A stretch of 32,112 bases of DNA from an uncultured Ectothiorhodospiraceae bacterium (GCA_947260005.1 CAMYOL010000060.1:1-32112); one strand, 5' to 3'; shown: positions 15,205-24,174, counted from the first letter of the stretch. The notes: generated by a model not told the origin, from the letters alone. Program-made: numbers and translations.

Positions 15205-17172
15205 ATGTCGAATATGGGTGAAGACGAAAATGAAACCGATCTCCAGAACCGCTGGAAGTTACGCTATTATGAAGCCCTGGATGAACTCGAAGATAAAGAA
15301 AAATCCTGGCGCGAAGTAGAGCGTTTATTACGACAGCTCATATCACGTCTTACCCTTGCAGCTGACAATCGCCACTCAATATTAACAAAACAACTTACCG
15401 AACTGCGTAACTCGGTTAGAGATGGGCGTGACGTCTTGCAAATGCGTGATCTGATCGAAGAGATTAGCGAGAATGTTGCAGAGCTGGACAAATTACGCAA
15501 AAAAGACCGACGCCAGACCCACCCGGCGGTTTTGGTCACGCAAATATTCGAACAACTAGAAATCCCTAATGAACTTAACCGCAATTTTAGAAAATTAAAA
15601 AAAGATGCAAAAAATCTCAATCGGGAATCAGCCGTCGATTCGATGAATACGGAGCTGGTCGCTTTTTTGAAAGAGGTCATTGATCCGCCCGTCGATGAAA
15701 AAAAAGAGGCGCGCAAATCGAAATTACTGGATCGAATTTTATCGCGAAATAAAAAAGAAAAAGATAACAATGAGGACGCGGTCGAAGATGTAAAAAGAAT
15801 CGATAATTTAGACAATGGAACTGCCAATGAAGCTGAGCAAAATCTGCAGGAGTCTGAGTCAGAAAACAATAAAAATACGCGAACGCCTCAAAACTTAGTC
15901 GCACCCGCAGTGGGTGATTTACTTTTGCAGCTGACGTTGCGCATGCCAGATATGGTTAAACGCCGAATTAATTTTCAGGCTCTAAAAAAACATACCAACC
16001 GCGCACGAGCACGTAAAGATTTAATTGCGATTGTCGATGTTATTGCCCAGCAAATTGAGGCTGCCTATATTCCTGATGATCAGGAACCGATCGCACTTGA
16101 TAATGACTCGGTACAGGCATTATCAGGTGCCGTTAAAGTTTTCTTTAGTCAGTTACAGCCACCGACAGACCTCAAGGAGCGTGTATGCGAACTAGAGGAA
16201 TATTTTTCTGGCCGGGATGATGATCTTGAGTCCCTGATTCATTGCTTAAACTCAATTGCTGAGGTGGTTTCAGAGATATGCCAGCGTCTGGCTTTTCAAC
16301 GTGACGAGTTAGAAGGATTTTTTGTACAACTGAGCACACGATTAAAAGACGTTGATGCAGGATTACAAAAGAGCAGTGAATTTAATGAGTTAAGTAATCA
16401 AAATAACCAAAAGATGGATCTGGCGGTCCATGATGAGATTGATAACATTCAGGCCTCGATTAAATCAGAAGAAGATATAACGCAATTAAAAGAAAATATC
16501 TCAACGAGATTGGACGCGATTGATTCGCACTTACAGGTCTTTAGCGAGAATGAGTCGATACGATTAAAGGCTTCGGATGCGCATGTAGAGTTACTGCTGG
16601 AAAAAATTGAAAAAATGGAGGAAGACGGTGATCACTTACGCAGTCGGTTGGAAGAAACTCAACAACAGGCCTATCGCGATGTGTTAACCGGTATACCAAA
16701 TCGCCAGGCATACGAAGAACGTATTGCCGAAGAGATTGCCCGTTGTCGACGCTATGGCTCTAAATTATGTATGGTCGTGTGGGACATTGATAAATTTAAA
16801 TCAGTCAATGATAACTATGGCCATGCCGCCGGTGACCGGGTACTAAAGATAGTAGCTGAAACCTTATACGCACAAACACGTGAAACGGATTTTCTGGCCC
16901 GCTTTGGCGGTGAAGAGTTTGTTATGTTGTTAACCGAAACCGATCTTGATTCGACTAAAATTGTTGCCGAAAAATTACGTGAAATTATTGCTGAAACGCC
17001 CTTTCATTTTCGTGACAATGAAGTCCCGGTGACGATATCGGGTGGTATCTCAGAATTAGGTAAAGATGAAACTGCCAACTCATTATTTGAACGTGCAGAC
17101 AAAGCCTTGTATGCAGCAAAAGAAAATGGCCGTAATAGAATTGAACTGGCTGAACCACAAACGACAGACTAA
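15205..17172 (+). CDS. diguanylate cyclase with GGEEF active site and long coiled-coil N-terminal region
   Basis: Predicted synthase of cyclic di-GMP from two GTP. The C-terminal GGDEF domain (about residues 490-650) begins DVLTGIPNRQAYEER, contains VWDIDKFKSVNDNYGH, the active-site GGEEF (about 568-572) and the inhibitory I-site RETD five residues before it, so product feedback inhibition is expected. The first 490 residues lack membrane helices and are highly charged and helical, with predicted coiled coil near 400-485 and a Lys/Glu-rich stretch around 160-220. The organisation and length (655) resemble the PA5487-type cyclase at the same locus in Pseudomonas. It probably forms an operon with the EEP gene. 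The input signal is unknown. ATG 15205 is used; an ATG at codon 4 is possible. Confidence 0.93.
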   Translation: MSNMGEDENETDLQNRWKLRYYEALDELEDKEKSWREVERLLRQLISRLTLAADNRHSILTKQLTELRNSVRDGRDVLQMRDLIEEISENVAELDKLRKKDRRQTHPAVLVTQIFEQLEIPNELNRNFRKLKKDAKNLNRESAVDSMNTELVAFLKEVIDPPVDEKKEARKSKLLDRILSRNKKEKDNNEDAVEDVKRIDNLDNGTANEAEQNLQESESENNKNTRTPQNLVAPAVGDLLLQLTLRMPDMVKRRINFQALKKHTNRARARKDLIAIVDVIAQQIEAAYIPDDQEPIALDNDSVQALSGAVKVFFSQLQPPTDLKERVCELEEYFSGRDDDLESLIHCLNSIAEVVSEICQRLAFQRDELEGFFVQLSTRLKDVDAGLQKSSEFNELSNQNNQKMDLAVHDEIDNIQASIKSEEDITQLKENISTRLDAIDSHLQVFSENESIRLKASDAHVELLLEKIEKMEEDGDHLRSRLEETQQQAYRDVLTGIPNRQAYEERIAEEIARCRRYGSKLCMVVWDIDKFKSVNDNYGHAAGDRVLKIVAETLYAQTRETDFLARFGGEEFVMLLTETDLDSTKIVAEKLREIIAETPFHFRDNEVPVTISGGISELGKDETANSLFERADKALYAAKENGRNRIELAEPQTTD

Positions 17173-17211
17173 CCAGTGATATCTAAGTAAAGTCTATTCA
17201 TATAGCTAAAA

Positions 17212-18288
17212 TTAATGACGTAATTTCTTCTGTACTATAATATAAAACTGACGGATGTCTTTGTGTGAGGCATTTAGATCTTTAATCAGGGTATCTAAGG
17301 TGACGTATTTCTGGTTGGGACGACCAAACACCTGTTGTTCTTCTCCTTTTTTGATAATGGTCATTTCACCGTTTTTAGCCTCAACCATGGCACGGATGAT
17401 GGTAGCCTTACCATGTTGTTTGATTAGCAATGCCATTAATTCACGCTCTTTGGCGCTGGATATTTTTTTCTTTGAATAAGGCGATAGTATAGACAGCTCG
17501 CTTTCGTATAACTTAGACAGACTAAGCAAGGCTTTGGGTGTAGTTTGGGTCAGGCCATATGTATAGGCGTTAACGAGTAACTCCAGATAGGTTCGTCCTG
17601 CTTCAGATTCTAAAAAGTTCATGGTAACGGTCAATTCCTCTAAACTTAGATCTGAAAAATTCCGATCAAAAGAATGCGGGATAATTTGCTGGATAACAGG
17701 ATTGACTTTGACTTTGGCAATTTTAATCTTTTGCACCAGTTCTTTTTGCTGCAGTCGTTTATTCGGGGCCTTAGTGTGGTTTTCCAGGGTCAGGAAATGT
17801 TCCAGGGTTTGTTCAGTGAAAGAAGTCATTGGGCTAAACAGCAGACCCTCGAACTTCTTTTTATAGACCTGGCGTTCTCTTGAGATTTCTGGTGACTTTA
17901 CCGGGATAGGGGATTCTGGATCACTAAATAGCGATTGGGGAATTATTTTTAACTTTGCTATTTTTTGGCCTAACGGCGTTTCAATCCATTTGAGCGCATG
18001 TGCGAGTTTGGTTCTGTTGCCTCGCTGAATCATAAAGCCCTGCATATGAGGTTTTAAGGTGGCAAAATCTTTTTCCACGATCAGTTTAACTTTCTTCGCA
18101 TTTTCCTCAGCCAACCCAGCTAGCAAGTTTTGCCGACCACTAAAGATACTGGCTTTAAGGTTTTCGAGCAGTGAGTCAATATACGTTGCATTCCATAATT
18201 TGATAACCACTTCTTTATTGGAATTTTTTGCCTGACTGGCCATGGGTAAGGCCATTATGGTTACGAGCAAGAGGGTTCGATAGATCAT
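17212..18288 (-). CDS. exported protein with two DUF2059-like modules
   Basis: Unknown function. The protein (358 residues from ATG 18288) begins with a signal peptide (MIYRTLLLVTIMALPMASQA) and should be periplasmic. Two segments resemble the helical DUF2059 signature of a residue cluster like FYxSPxGxK: ALKWIETPLGQKIAKLK (about residue 100) and MNFLESEAGRTYLELLVNAY (about residue 230). It looks like a tandem duplication of that module. An in-frame ATG at 18318 would add 10 residues, but 18288 has GGA at about 7 nt and a tidier signal peptide. It converges on the diguanylate cyclase, with 39 bp between them and no clear terminator. The PDC-sensor gene ends 15-45 bp upstream, so co-transcription is likely. 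Confidence 0.75.
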   Translation of the reverse strand: MIYRTLLLVTIMALPMASQAKNSNKEVVIKLWNATYIDSLLENLKASIFSGRQNLLAGLAEENAKKVKLIVEKDFATLKPHMQGFMIQRGNRTKLAHALKWIETPLGQKIAKLKIIPQSLFSDPESPIPVKSPEISRERQVYKKKFEGLLFSPMTSFTEQTLEHFLTLENHTKAPNKRLQQKELVQKIKIAKVKVNPVIQQIIPHSFDRNFSDLSLEELTVTMNFLESEAGRTYLELLVNAYTYGLTQTTPKALLSLSKLYESELSILSPYSKKKISSAKERELMALLIKQHGKATIIRAMVEAKNGEMTIIKKGEEQQVFGRPNQKYVTLDTLIKDLNASHKDIRQFYIIVQKKLRH

Positions 18289-18333
18289 CGTGTAATCCGA
18301 TAGGGTCAATAGTTTCATAGATTTAAGTGTAGA

Positions 18334-19317
18334 TTAATTTAGGTTAGTTTGTTCTAAGGTTTGGTATTCTTCTGCCTGAGCCTGATTCAACCAGTAGCCT
18401 AAATCATGATTGAGGAACTCATCAACTGTTAAATAGTGAGAGCCGTCACAAGAAAAGCTTAAACCAACGAAACCGTTGACTAAATTTAGTGATCCAGAAC
18501 GTAAATAGATGCGATCGTCGGCCTGACGCATGGCTTTGAATTGGGCAAATACCAGGGGTATTTTTTCAATTGCGACACAATTGCGGGGGTGATATTCGCA
18601 TGGAGGGTATTCAGAGAGTAAATCAGAAGACATGATTTGATCGATGCTATGTAAATGGTATTGATAAGCATCTTGCACAGACCAAAGATGACAGCTATCA
18701 CTGTTAAAGTGAATCTTGCTGTGAAATATCCCATGCTCCTGCATCATCGTGCTTAGTGCATAAATCAGGTAATCAATATTAATATCAGAAGCGCTGCTGG
18801 CGGCGCGACCAAATTTGGTATCAACCCCACTCACCGGGTGATGTTGTGAGTTTTGAATATGCATACGCTGTAAGGTCGAGGTATTCATAATCGGTAGATC
18901 TTTAAGGTGAAAATCGGCGGCAATAAAACCGGCCAGTCGACCCTGCTGGTTGATGGCTTGTATGACCGTCATGCAGGGTTGCATGCTACGCTGGCTTAAA
19001 TAGGCGGCAGACAGGATCATGCCGCGATAAGGGAGGTTCGTCTTCATGTAAGGGCGGTTGGATAAATCCTGGTTTCGCCAACTTTCATCAACACCATAAC
19101 GAGTGACGTTACCACTGTACTGGCTACCATCGGGGTTAATCGCGTAAAGTAACTGGCAATGTGGCAAGCGACATAATGATTCGGAAAGATATTCTGTAAG
19201 TGCCTGGTTATCAGGCCACAGCAATGTGCTCTGTTGCTCAATTTGGGCCATCGGTGCCTTGATCAAGCTGGACAGAAATTTCTTTTTACTTGAGACCGTT
19301 TCTTTGAACACATTCAT
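18334..19317 (-). CDS. soluble PDC/Cache-like sensor domain protein
   Basis: The 327-residue protein has an N-terminal region resembling a PDC/Cache ligand-sensing fold: CQLLYAINPDGSQYSGNV, then DLSNRPYMK, then a beta-strand pair ending GRLAGFIAADFHLKDLP (to about residue 145). Unlike most Cache proteins it has neither a signal peptide nor transmembrane helices, so it would sense in the cytosol. The C-terminal half (about 180-327), with several Cys and His residues (DSCHLW, EYPPCEYHPRNCV), is not recognised. Similar stand-alone PDC sensor proteins occur near c-di-GMP genes in marine gammaproteobacteria; that role here is an inference from the adjacent HDOD gene and nearby cyclase. A GTG at codon 3 is an alternative start. 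Confidence 0.7.
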   Translation of the reverse strand: MNVFKETVSSKKKFLSSLIKAPMAQIEQQSTLLWPDNQALTEYLSESLCRLPHCQLLYAINPDGSQYSGNVTRYGVDESWRNQDLSNRPYMKTNLPYRGMILSAAYLSQRSMQPCMTVIQAINQQGRLAGFIAADFHLKDLPIMNTSTLQRMHIQNSQHHPVSGVDTKFGRAASSASDINIDYLIYALSTMMQEHGIFHSKIHFNSDSCHLWSVQDAYQYHLHSIDQIMSSDLLSEYPPCEYHPRNCVAIEKIPLVFAQFKAMRQADDRIYLRSGSLNLVNGFVGLSFSCDGSHYLTVDEFLNHDLGYWLNQAQAEEYQTLEQTNLN

Positions 19318-19475
19318 ATCCTGTTATCAGGGCTGATGGACAAATCCATTTAATGATGACGCCCGATTTTGGGAGCAATCCGTATAACGTTATTTTTATC
19401 AGGGGGAGCCGAACCCGACCAACTGAAAGGCTGGTTAAAAAAGTGGACTCCATGGGAACACAAACCTCAACTCCT

Positions 19476-19504
19476 TGTTTATTGAAGATCTGAGCTGAAG
19501 TCAA
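19476..19504 (-). promoter_or_regulatory. candidate promoter of the PDC-sensor operon
   Basis: On the minus strand, TTGACT (19499-19504) and TAAACA (19476-19481) are separated by exactly 17 bp. The resulting transcript would start near 19469 and carry a leader of about 150 nt before the ATG at 19317. No known riboswitch, including c-di-GMP-I, was recognisable in that leader. Confidence 0.4.
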
Positions 19505-19561
19505 TAGCCGGAAGCGAATTATGCCAATTTAGGATAACGTATTTGTGAAAATGGGTATTGT

Positions 19562-20455
19562 TTAACCTGGATTTTGTTGACCAATTCCCATTTCTGAGCA
19601 GATTTGTTGTAAATCATCGACGTCATCGTGGCTGAGACTGAGGTACTGCAATAACATCTCCTGTACTGCTAGCCACTCTAGATCAAGTTCGTGGCGTCCT
19701 AATAAGTAGTGCAAACCGGCAAGATGCTCCCCCAGTTTCAGGATACTCAACATATTGAGCATGGGTCCACCCATTGAGCTATTTCCAGAAATCAAACGCT
19801 GTAAGTTGTGGTGTTCGGTGATGACATCACAGACAAAAAGCGGCATCTTCCATGAGCGGGCCAGATAATAGCCCAATACGGCATGATTTGTTTTAAAGTG
19901 CTTATCTTCCGTTTCGGTGAGAACATGATCATTTAGTGTATAAGCCTCTGCTAATACATCTCGATATGTTGGATAAGCGGACACGAGTAGAGGAATGCCG
20001 GCGTTGTGGAACAGACCAATCAGGTACATTGAGTTTGGATCTTCGAGTTGCAGCTGCGTACTTATCAATCGGGCGACTTTGGCCGTGTCTTCTGCACCGT
20101 CCCAAAAGCGATTTAGAAACATCACATCGATGTCATTGAGCTTACTCATATCAACCAGATACTTGCGAGTCGCAACGCCATTGACGATATTGATGACGTC
20201 GTTTACCCCGACTAACATAATCGCCTGATCAATAGTCGTGACGGGTTTAGTTAATCCAAAATAAGGTGAGTTCGCGACCTTGATAACGCTGCCACATATA
20301 CTGACATCACGACTGATCAGTTGTGATATTTCGATTAAGTCCGGTGGATCAAAGGCCTGCGCCATTTGCAGGTCAGCCATAATTTGGGGTTGGGGTGGAA
20401 TATTAAAACCACGTAAGATTTCGGCAATGTCGTTTTCGGAAAGCGAGGCTTGCAT
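19562..20455 (-). CDS. HDOD domain protein
   Basis: HDOD (HD-related output domain) protein, a regulatory fold common in bacterial signalling proteins that usually lacks the full catalytic HD metal site. The 297 residues show the classic pattern: IPPQPQIMADLQMAQ, then the ISRDVSICGSVIKVANSPYFGL segment, then TIDQAIMLVGVNDVINIVNG, and later LIGLFHNAGIPLLV and the NHAVLGYYLARSWKMP helix. No output domain such as GGDEF or EAL is fused, so it likely works through partners. No signal peptide is seen. It stands alone, with 244 bp before the downstream PDC-sensor gene, and is divergent from the Coq4-like gene. Confidence 0.93.
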   Translation of the reverse strand: MQASLSENDIAEILRGFNIPPQPQIMADLQMAQAFDPPDLIEISQLISRDVSICGSVIKVANSPYFGLTKPVTTIDQAIMLVGVNDVINIVNGVATRKYLVDMSKLNDIDVMFLNRFWDGAEDTAKVARLISTQLQLEDPNSMYLIGLFHNAGIPLLVSAYPTYRDVLAEAYTLNDHVLTETEDKHFKTNHAVLGYYLARSWKMPLFVCDVITEHHNLQRLISGNSSMGGPMLNMLSILKLGEHLAGLHYLLGRHELDLEWLAVQEMLLQYLSLSHDDVDDLQQICSEMGIGQQNPG

Positions 20456-20694
20456 ATGATTATGGGGCCATTTTATGTTTGTGGTGTCTGATTTTTAACG
20501 GCAACGTGTCCCTGAACTTTAAAAGTACAAATTTAATAACTACTTGAATTACTTTGTATTTATTAAAATACCCAAATAAAGATTTAAAATATTTTTGGGT
20601 TTCCAAAATTGTTAAATTGATCCCAGTTAGGGCTAAATGTTTTTTTAAACGCTGCCGATACAAGCACTAACGTCCACTCAGAGAGAGAGATAAC
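20456..20694. promoter_or_regulatory. AT-rich divergent promoter region (HDOD gene / Coq4-like gene)
   Basis: This 239-bp region separates divergent genes. It holds a 7-bp inverted repeat, ACCCAAA and TTTGGGT, spaced 17 bp (around 20570-20601), and no ORF I can support. A GAGAGAGAGA tract (20681-20690) precedes the TTG start at 20695 and probably serves as its ribosome-binding region. No confident promoter hexamers. Confidence 0.35.
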
Positions 20695-21285
20695 TTGGCA
20701 GTTTTTCAACAATGGCACATCCCTTTTTCGCGTGATGATTTAACCCTGCAAATGGGTCTTGATTCCATTGCCGCGATTGAAACGGAATATGATGATCTCC
20801 CCTTAATGGTGCGGCTGGCACAAACCCCTCAGTTGCAGGCACCAGGTTCGACGCTTTTTTTCCCGGGTATGGATCAATACCGACACGATTGCATCCATTT
20901 ACTGTTAGGGCGAGGCCTGTTGATCATGGATGAGGCTTTTACGATTGGATTTACGATGGGCACCAGCAAAAAGATGACCAATTCAGAGCATAGCCTGTAT
21001 GCGTTTTTATCCCGGTATGTCTATCCAGACGTTTACAAATTTACCCAACATGAACTCGCTGTCCTCAAAGATGGAATCAAGCTGGCGTTTATCTCAAACT
21101 GTATGCCGTTAGATCAATTTGATTTTCAGGACTGGTTGGATGAACCACTTGGCAAGATTCGGGAAGTTGTTGGCCTGGAACCCGAATATATTGAAGCCTA
21201 TTATGCAGTAGAAAAACGACACTACCCTCATTCAATTGCCTCTCAACGTCTGCTTCCTAATGAAAAAAAGTTAATGGCTTTTTAA
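20695..21285 (+). CDS. Coq4-like protein with HDxxHx11E motif
   Basis: A 196-residue soluble protein starting at TTG 20695 behind a GAGAGAGAGA purine tract; no in-frame ATG occurs until codon 20. Its centre contains YRHDCIHLLLGRGLLIMDE, which fits the HDxxH-x11-E zinc-ligand motif of the COQ4 family, whose members act in ubiquinone biosynthesis (recently proposed in C1 decarboxylation and hydroxylation of the ring). The following helix, EAFTIGFTMGTSK, also suits that helical fold. The rest (LYAFLSRYVYPDVYKFTQHE, EPLGKIREVVGLEPEYIEAYY) is compatible but I do not recognise a closer family. A distinct family sharing only the motif is possible. It stands alone between an HDOD gene and a metallophosphoesterase. 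Confidence 0.55.
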   Translation: MAVFQQWHIPFSRDDLTLQMGLDSIAAIETEYDDLPLMVRLAQTPQLQAPGSTLFFPGMDQYRHDCIHLLLGRGLLIMDEAFTIGFTMGTSKKMTNSEHSLYAFLSRYVYPDVYKFTQHELAVLKDGIKLAFISNCMPLDQFDFQDWLDEPLGKIREVVGLEPEYIEAYYAVEKRHYPHSIASQRLLPNEKKLMAF

Positions 21286-21660
21286 ATAATCATCTTTTTT
21301 CATTTAGTAAAAAAAGTTTTCAAAAGTTTACGATCTAAATATTTCGTTAAGCCTGAAATTTCTCATGGTTTCTGATTCGATTTTTTGACGATCGAAAAAT
21401 AGATTTGACGTTAATTGTGCAAAGTGCATTACTATTTTTTTAAATGATCGGTTACGACCTTAAATAAAATAAAGCTAATGACCAAAAGCATAAAATTGAT
21501 AAAAAGTTAGTAATATTTACAAACGAACCAGGCACTTGTTATTTCATTCCAGTTCGGCAAACTACGCCTGCCACATTCAATGTGGTTTGTTTGGATATCC
21601 AGAATAAAAATCGAAATGGATTTTATTTAATAAATCAAACCGATAATTTCGGAGGGTTCT
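21286..21660 (+). promoter_or_regulatory. 375-bp AT-rich upstream region of the metallophosphoesterase gene
   Basis: No gene is supportable. From left to right it holds an A/T hairpin CTTTTTT (21294-21300) / AAAAAAG (21310-21316); two direct TTTGACG repeats exactly 20 bp apart (21384-21390 and 21404-21410), the second containing a -35-like TTGACG with TACTAT (21430-21435) 19 bp downstream; a hairpin CCACAT-TCA-ATGTGG (21571-21585); and a very strong Shine-Dalgarno, GGAGGGTT (21651-21658). The long untranslated leader and tandem repeats suggest regulated expression. Confidence 0.45.
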
Positions 21661-24174
21661 ATGAAGCTTCAAAACAAAAAAAAGCTTCGTCATTCCATTA
21701 AGACAGTATTAACTGCAAGTGCGATTTCGATTGCTGTTGCAGGTCAGGTCTGGGCGGATGATGAAACTAAGATTACCTTTATACACACCGGCGATTTTCA
21801 TGGTGATTTCCACCCCCATGTCAATGGTCGTGGTGATGCGGCAGGCGTATTGGAAGGTGGACTGGCGCGTTTATACACGAAAGTGCGCTCTATCCGTCGT
21901 AGTGAAGATAATACAGTACACGTTCATACCGGTGATACCATTCACGGTTCAGCCACCGTTACTCTGACCAAGGGTGATGCCATGGTGCAAGTCATGGATC
22001 AATTGGGTGTTGATGTTGCGACGCCTGGTAACTGGGAATTTTCGTTCGGTGTCTATCGCTACCTTCAATTTTTTGGAGTTGACGGTGACATAACCGATAT
22101 TACCGATAATTCCAGAATGGCCGTTAAGATCGATCCTGAAGCAGATGGCTTAATTCCTACCTATAAAACGAGCTTCCGTAAAGTGACCTTTGCCGATGGC
22201 AGCACCGGTTATAATCGCTGGGGTATGGTCGCAGCTAATGTCTATGAGAATGGAACCAAGCCACTTGACAATGGTGTTGAGAGTAAAGGTGTTGGTAAAT
22301 TGTTAACACCGCCTTATCGCATCATTGAAAAAGATGGCGTTAAGATGGGTTTTATTGGTTGCACGACGAACCGGGGACCACAAGTGGTTAGCTCAAATAT
22401 AACAACCGGAGTGGCGTTCACTAACTGTAAAGGTGAAGTGAAGTTCCCGCAGAATCGTCCAATTAACTGGGATTTAGCTGATGCTGAGACGATTGCAGCA
22501 AATAAAGGGGTTGAGCAAAATCCTGATATTCCGGCTTCAGCTGGTGGCGACAAAGGTCACGTCACGGTTGGCGAGATCGTTAAATGGACGAAACATCTTC
22601 GTGAAGTTGAGGGTGTTGATATTGTCGCGGTGATGTCTGAAGCGGGCATCGCTGAAAATATTTATGCGGCTGAAAATTTAGGTCAGGGTGATGCTGACTG
22701 GAATGGTCCGGATATCTATTTCTCATCGGATATGCATGAAGAAACTAATCGTGCCGTTGTGGTGACGGATCCTTCTGGCAAAAAAGTAATCATCATTGAA
22801 AACTCTGAAGATGCGGCGCAAGTTGGTGAGCTTGAGATCGAAGTAGAAGATGGCAATATTAAAAAGTGGAAATACAAGGCTCATGACATCCTGCCACACA
22901 TTCGTGAAAATCGTCGCATATCAGATCTGATTGATGAAATTGATCAAGACGTAGCGGACATGATTGCTAATGGACAGGCAGTCAATCCCTACAATGGTCA
23001 TAAAATCACACAGCAACTTGATGAGGTGATTGGCTCAACTGATATGACCGTTGAACGTAATCGTTTCTCTAATGAACATGATCCTGCCGATAAAGTGATG
23101 CCGGGTGTGATTGAAGGTACTGGTCATGCGTTGATTACCGATGCATTCCGCGTATTAACTAACTCAGAAGTCGGTGGCATACGTGGGTTCCGTTATACCA
23201 ATTCACTTCTACCGGGTGACAATATAACCTGGCGTGATCTGTATCACTGGATGCCAATTGGACCCATGGTCGCTGCGGCAGACATACCAACCACAACATC
23301 TTCAGAAGCGGCGCCAACGGGAGATATTACCGATAATCGAACCAATAACCGCCACTTTCTGGGATGGCCTCGTAGCCTGCAACAGGAAATGGAATTATCG
23401 GGCAATAGCACCATGAACCCAATTATCTTTAAATGGGGTGGTGGCTGGGTATTCAATTACTCAGGTGTGAAGTTTGACTTTAAAGCCACGGGCAGGAACT
23501 TTAATAAATACGGAGCAGCTTTAAGTGCGCGTGTCACCAACATGCAACTCACCGGTGGTGATAACGATAGCTCAAATGACACCGATATTGATGATTCGTT
23601 GGGTGCAACGGTTAATTATGCGTCTTATTATTACGATGCTGATGCTAACCGTATTAACCGTAATAAGATCGTCGGGCCGAATGACCGAGCTGTCGTTGGT
23701 GACAGGATCCAGATCCTCGCCAAAAACGGTGAAGCCTTTGACGCTGATCTTGTCATGGTCAATCCACAGGAATACCAGGACGGTACTGAAGCCAATAGAA
23801 TCTTCCCACTTGATGCCGTAGAAGTATTAGCACGGTACATCAATGGTGATCAAATCCCGGTTTATAATTGGGATGCAACGGCGATGGAAATAGCAGGCGT
23901 ACGTCATACCGCTCAGGGTCTCAATGGTGACCTGGTAAAAGACGAGTTTGAATTCCCTCGGATTCAGTTGGTGAATGATGCGGGTCAACCTGAAAATACG
24001 TTGGTTGATTGTACGGCTGAGTTTGGTTCACCTTGTATCGAACCTTTCCGTGGTGCAGAACTTGCTTCTGATAGAACGGACTTCGATGGAAATGCCGGTA
24101 ATGGAAATATCCCACTGCCAGCAAATTACATCAAAGGTGTAGCTGATACGCCTGCCAGAGAAGGTGAGTTCTAA
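21661..24174 (+). CDS. exported SoxB / 5'-nucleotidase-like metallophosphoesterase
   Basis: Periplasmic two-metal hydrolase of the calcineurin-like 5'-nucleotidase/SoxB superfamily. The 837-residue precursor has a Sec signal peptide (cleavage near QVWA|DD). Metal motifs occur in order: HTGDFHGDFHP (D45, H47), VHTGDTIHGSATVTL (D92), PGNWEFSFG (residues 122-130) and SSDMHEETN (about 355-363). The family GNHE motif reads GNWE here, as in SoxB (GHWEF), rather than GNHEF of classical nucleotidases. The C-terminal nucleotidase-type domain shows LLPGDNITWRDLYHWMP and WGGGWVFNYSGVKFDF, then an Asp/Asn-rich insert. It is longer than SoxB (about 560) or UshA (about 550). No soxAXYZ genes are nearby, so thiosulfate oxidation is not established. 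It ends in a strong terminator. Confidence 0.85.
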   Translation: MKLQNKKKLRHSIKTVLTASAISIAVAGQVWADDETKITFIHTGDFHGDFHPHVNGRGDAAGVLEGGLARLYTKVRSIRRSEDNTVHVHTGDTIHGSATVTLTKGDAMVQVMDQLGVDVATPGNWEFSFGVYRYLQFFGVDGDITDITDNSRMAVKIDPEADGLIPTYKTSFRKVTFADGSTGYNRWGMVAANVYENGTKPLDNGVESKGVGKLLTPPYRIIEKDGVKMGFIGCTTNRGPQVVSSNITTGVAFTNCKGEVKFPQNRPINWDLADAETIAANKGVEQNPDIPASAGGDKGHVTVGEIVKWTKHLREVEGVDIVAVMSEAGIAENIYAAENLGQGDADWNGPDIYFSSDMHEETNRAVVVTDPSGKKVIIIENSEDAAQVGELEIEVEDGNIKKWKYKAHDILPHIRENRRISDLIDEIDQDVADMIANGQAVNPYNGHKITQQLDEVIGSTDMTVERNRFSNEHDPADKVMPGVIEGTGHALITDAFRVLTNSEVGGIRGFRYTNSLLPGDNITWRDLYHWMPIGPMVAAADIPTTTSSEAAPTGDITDNRTNNRHFLGWPRSLQQEMELSGNSTMNPIIFKWGGGWVFNYSGVKFDFKATGRNFNKYGAALSARVTNMQLTGGDNDSSNDTDIDDSLGATVNYASYYYDADANRINRNKIVGPNDRAVVGDRIQILAKNGEAFDADLVMVNPQEYQDGTEANRIFPLDAVEVLARYINGDQIPVYNWDATAMEIAGVRHTAQGLNGDLVKDEFEFPRIQLVNDAGQPENTLVDCTAEFGSPCIEPFRGAELASDRTDFDGNAGNGNIPLPANYIKGVADTPAREGEF

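Noticed and set aside
19318-19475. Cyclic di-GMP riboswitch in the leader of the PDC-sensor gene
   Set aside because: I looked for the conserved GEMM-I core and tetraloop-receptor segments on the minus strand and did not find them.
21571-21585. Terminator at the CCACAT-TCA-ATGTGG hairpin
   Set aside because: Not followed by a T-run and lies within the leader of the metallophosphoesterase gene; a leader structure is more likely.
21661-24174. Naming this gene soxB outright
   Set aside because: The GNWE motif is SoxB-like, but the protein is nearly 280 residues longer and no soxAXYZ genes are present, so only a family-level call is supported.
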